From contig DASVQY010000061.1 of assembly GCA_036388895.1 (NCBI GenBank), positions 1-64,000 of the forward strand: a DNA stretch of 64,000 nucleotides, written 5' to 3'. A program made the translations under genes and the position numbers. The stretch is from SXVE01 sp036388895 (GTDB taxonomy: Bacteria > Acidobacteriota > Blastocatellia > Pyrinomonadales > Pyrinomonadaceae). This document shows, in pieces, positions 62,398 to 64,000 of this stretch (within the stretch, counting starts at the first letter, position 1; every line of letters begins with the position of its first letter). The notes beneath the pieces are model-generated. The model was not told the DNA's origin, ran no database searches, and worked only from the letters and a program-made list of their open reading frames with translations.

Positions 62398-64000
62398 TCA
62401 CCGTAAGATTTCAGCCAAAGCCTGCAGCCGTTGTAAATCAGCCGGGGTTTTTGTTTGTCCGGCGCTCTTTTCAACCGATTGTGCGAGATTTTTCAGTTTT
62501 CCGAGGTCTTTTTTACTCATTTTTGAGCTCTCGGCAGTTGAAATTGCTTGCCGCAGGGAAGTGATTTGATCGGATGGCAAAGCCTGCGAACGCTCCAATT
62601 GATCAATGTATGCCTTGGCGACTACTAATTGCTTCGGATACTCGATTTTCTGCTGGCTCTGCACGTTTAACTCACTCATACGAACGGCTTTCGCCGCATC
62701 AATCTCATTCTGCGTCAGGTTTTCGGTCGGAGTTAGTTCAAATATATCCAACCCGCGCGCAATTTCTGACGAGTAGATGTAGCCGTTGTACCAATAAGCC
62801 GACCAGGATCCGCCCATAATCAGCATCTTTGGATCAATCGGACCGCGGTCGAAATAGGCGATTTCCACCGGTTTCTGCGGATCGGTGAAATCCATTACGG
62901 AGATGCCGCCTTGATACCAAGCCTGCACTTTGATGTCACGACCGGGAACAGGGACGAGCGAGCCGTTGTGCGCCACGCAGTTTTCATTATCGCCCTGCGC
63001 CGCCGGAAGCTTATAGTAATTCGCAAAGCTCAACTTGTTGTTTGCAAGGCGGAAAACCGCATTTGCGCCCCATATATTCGGATCGTTCGCCCGGCAGCGC
63101 GGACCGAGCCCGCCGCCCCACTCATCTGTAAATACGACTTTTTTCCCGTCGTTCGAGAAAGAAGCGGAGTGCCAGTAAGCGTAATTCGGATCGTTGACCG
63201 CGTCAATGCGCTTTGGATTAGCCGGGTCTTTTATGTCCAGCAGAATTCCGTTGCCCGAGCAGGCGCCGGCGGCGAGTCCGATTTCCGGGTACACGGTAAT
63301 ATCATGGCACTGATCGGTGTCGGAGGGTCTGGAAAGTCCATTATTTTCATGAGTTCCGCCGTTGTTCAGACCGTTGATAGCGCCCGTTCGCGGATCCATA
63401 AAGACGCGCGGACTCGATACGATTTTGGCATCTTGCGGCGATGACAAAGGAACTTTAATCACGTCAATGCGGAAAAGCGCGGTATTCGGATTTTTGTCCG
63501 GCGGTCCGTCCGAACAACCAGCCAATTCTTCGCTCTGACGAACGAAGGAAGTGCCTGAAACGTAGATATAGACGTTGTTTTTGTCTTTCGGATCAACCAA
63601 AAGCGTATGCGTGTGCGAGCCCCGGCAGGTTTGCACCGCCCCGACTTGTTTGGGATTTCTGATGTCGGAAATATCGAAAATTCTTACTCCGCGAAAACGA
63701 TCTTTTTGCGGCGCCGGTAGTGTCTGCTGGTTCTGCTGTCCGGATGCGGGCGGCGGTTCGGGCGCAAAGCCTTCGGTACTGCAATCCAAACGACCGTTCG
63801 GCATTTCGACCGACATAAAGAGCAAATTCTTGTAAACTGACACATCGCCCTGTCCGCCCGGACAAACTACCGAAGTCACCAATCTGGCTTTCGCCGGATC
63901 GGAAATGTCAAAGACGTTGAAGCCGTAAAAGTTTCCTTGAAACAGGTGATTTCCCTGAAAAGCAAGGTCGGAGTTCGCAAAGGCGAGCTGCGCGAAGATC
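62398..64000 (-). CDS. LVIVD-repeat surface protein, 5' part cut by the window end
   Basis: The frame continues to the last base of the window; upstream of the TTG at 63882 it reads QGNFYGFNVFDISDPAKA, so this is a fragment (534 residues visible). It has LVIVD-type beta-propeller repeats: VFDISDPAKA, RIFDISDIRNPKQVG, LLDIKDPANPKRIDAV and VMDFTDPQKPVEIAYF. The C-terminal ~90 residues are helical, with a coiled-coil-like segment (SSKMSKKDLGKLKNLAQSVEK). LVIVD proteins are usually secreted; function unknown. The signal peptide would be outside the window. It is followed by a strong hairpin. Confidence 0.85.
   Translation of the reverse strand, partial: IFAQLAFANSDLAFQGNHLFQGNFYGFNVFDISDPAKARLVTSVVCPGGQGDVSVYKNLLFMSVEMPNGRLDCSTEGFAPEPPPASGQQNQQTLPAPQKDRFRGVRIFDISDIRNPKQVGAVQTCRGSHTHTLLVDPKDKNNVYIYVSGTSFVRQSEELAGCSDGPPDKNPNTALFRIDVIKVPLSSPQDAKIVSSPRVFMDPRTGAINGLNNGGTHENNGLSRPSDTDQCHDITVYPEIGLAAGACSGNGILLDIKDPANPKRIDAVNDPNYAYWHSASFSNDGKKVVFTDEWGGGLGPRCRANDPNIWGANAVFRLANNKLSFANYYKLPAAQGDNENCVAHNGSLVPVPGRDIKVQAWYQGGISVMDFTDPQKPVEIAYFDRGPIDPKMLIMGGSWSAYWYNGYIYSSEIARGLDIFELTPTENLTQNEIDAAKAVRMSELNVQSQQKIEYPKQLVVAKAYIDQLERSQALPSDQITSLRQAISTAESSKMSKKDLGKLKNLAQSVEKSAGQTKTPADLQRLQALAEILR

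Overview
The window looks like a chromosomal segment of a Gram-negative (diderm) bacterium, most plausibly an Acidobacteriota of the Blastocatellia/Pyrinomonadales type. That is an inference from the gene families: long FG-GAP/ASPIC-UnbV (CRTAC1) proteins, a tricorn-like peptidase, a DUF5916 barrel protein, TlpA-like thioredoxins and PASTA-less Ser/Thr kinases. G+C is roughly mid-40s % by eye. I see no insertion sequences, phage genes, CRISPR arrays or tRNAs. Shine-Dalgarno sites are strong for some genes and absent for others.

Layout. 1-3.4 kb: the end of an SLBB polysaccharide-export gene, the RNase P RNA gene with its own promoter, a small ribbon-helix-helix protein, a TPR membrane protein, a PP0621-type zinc-ribbon protein and a prepilin peptidase. 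3.6-8.5 kb: three exported cell-envelope hydrolases/transferases (S8 protease, M23 peptidase, L,D-transpeptidase lipoprotein). 8.5-20.6 kb: an almost complete heme pathway on the minus strand, in the order hemA-hemC-hemD-hemE-hemN-hemH-tlpA-orf-hemG-hemB-hemL, from glutamyl-tRNA to protoheme. Two hairpin-forming inverted-repeat elements with related ends sit between its genes. 20.8-23.7 kb: the tldD/tldE protease pair. 24.3-31 kb: a DUF5916 outer-membrane protein, a glycosyltransferase and a DUF1989 / YqcI-YcgG (GntA-like) / nitrilase-family trio. 31-39.4 kb: two CRTAC1-family proteins flanking a vanadium-haloperoxidase-like enzyme.

39.9-53.4 kb: a tricorn-like protease, a membrane-spanning metallophosphoesterase, a Tat-exported MsrB, two paralogous Ser/Thr kinases, a CBS-domain protein and a P1/DmpA peptidase. 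54-64 kb: a GH1-like glycosidase behind a possible attenuator leader, an alpha/beta hydrolase, a sirtuin, an FAD oxidoreductase of the UDP-galactopyranose-mutase/amine-oxidase type, two multi-pass membrane proteins of surface-glycan type and an LVIVD-repeat protein cut by the window end.

The strongest unusual signal is at 36,488-39,436 (minus). A CRTAC1 protein fused to a C-terminal TlpA thioredoxin domain is interrupted by one in-frame UGA (37,640-37,642). The reading frame continues without shift on both sides, and a 6-bp perfect stem with a 5-nt, G-containing loop lies 17 nt downstream of the UGA, which fits the usual description of a bacterial SECIS element. It is a candidate selenoprotein; a nonsense mutation or sequence error remains possible. 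Second is the DUF1989/GntA-like/nitrilase neighbourhood, which may process a guanidine- or amine-type nitrogen compound. Other regulatory candidates are an attenuator upstream of the glycosidase, a hairpin burying the Shine-Dalgarno of one kinase and a LacI-type palindrome in front of the CBS gene.
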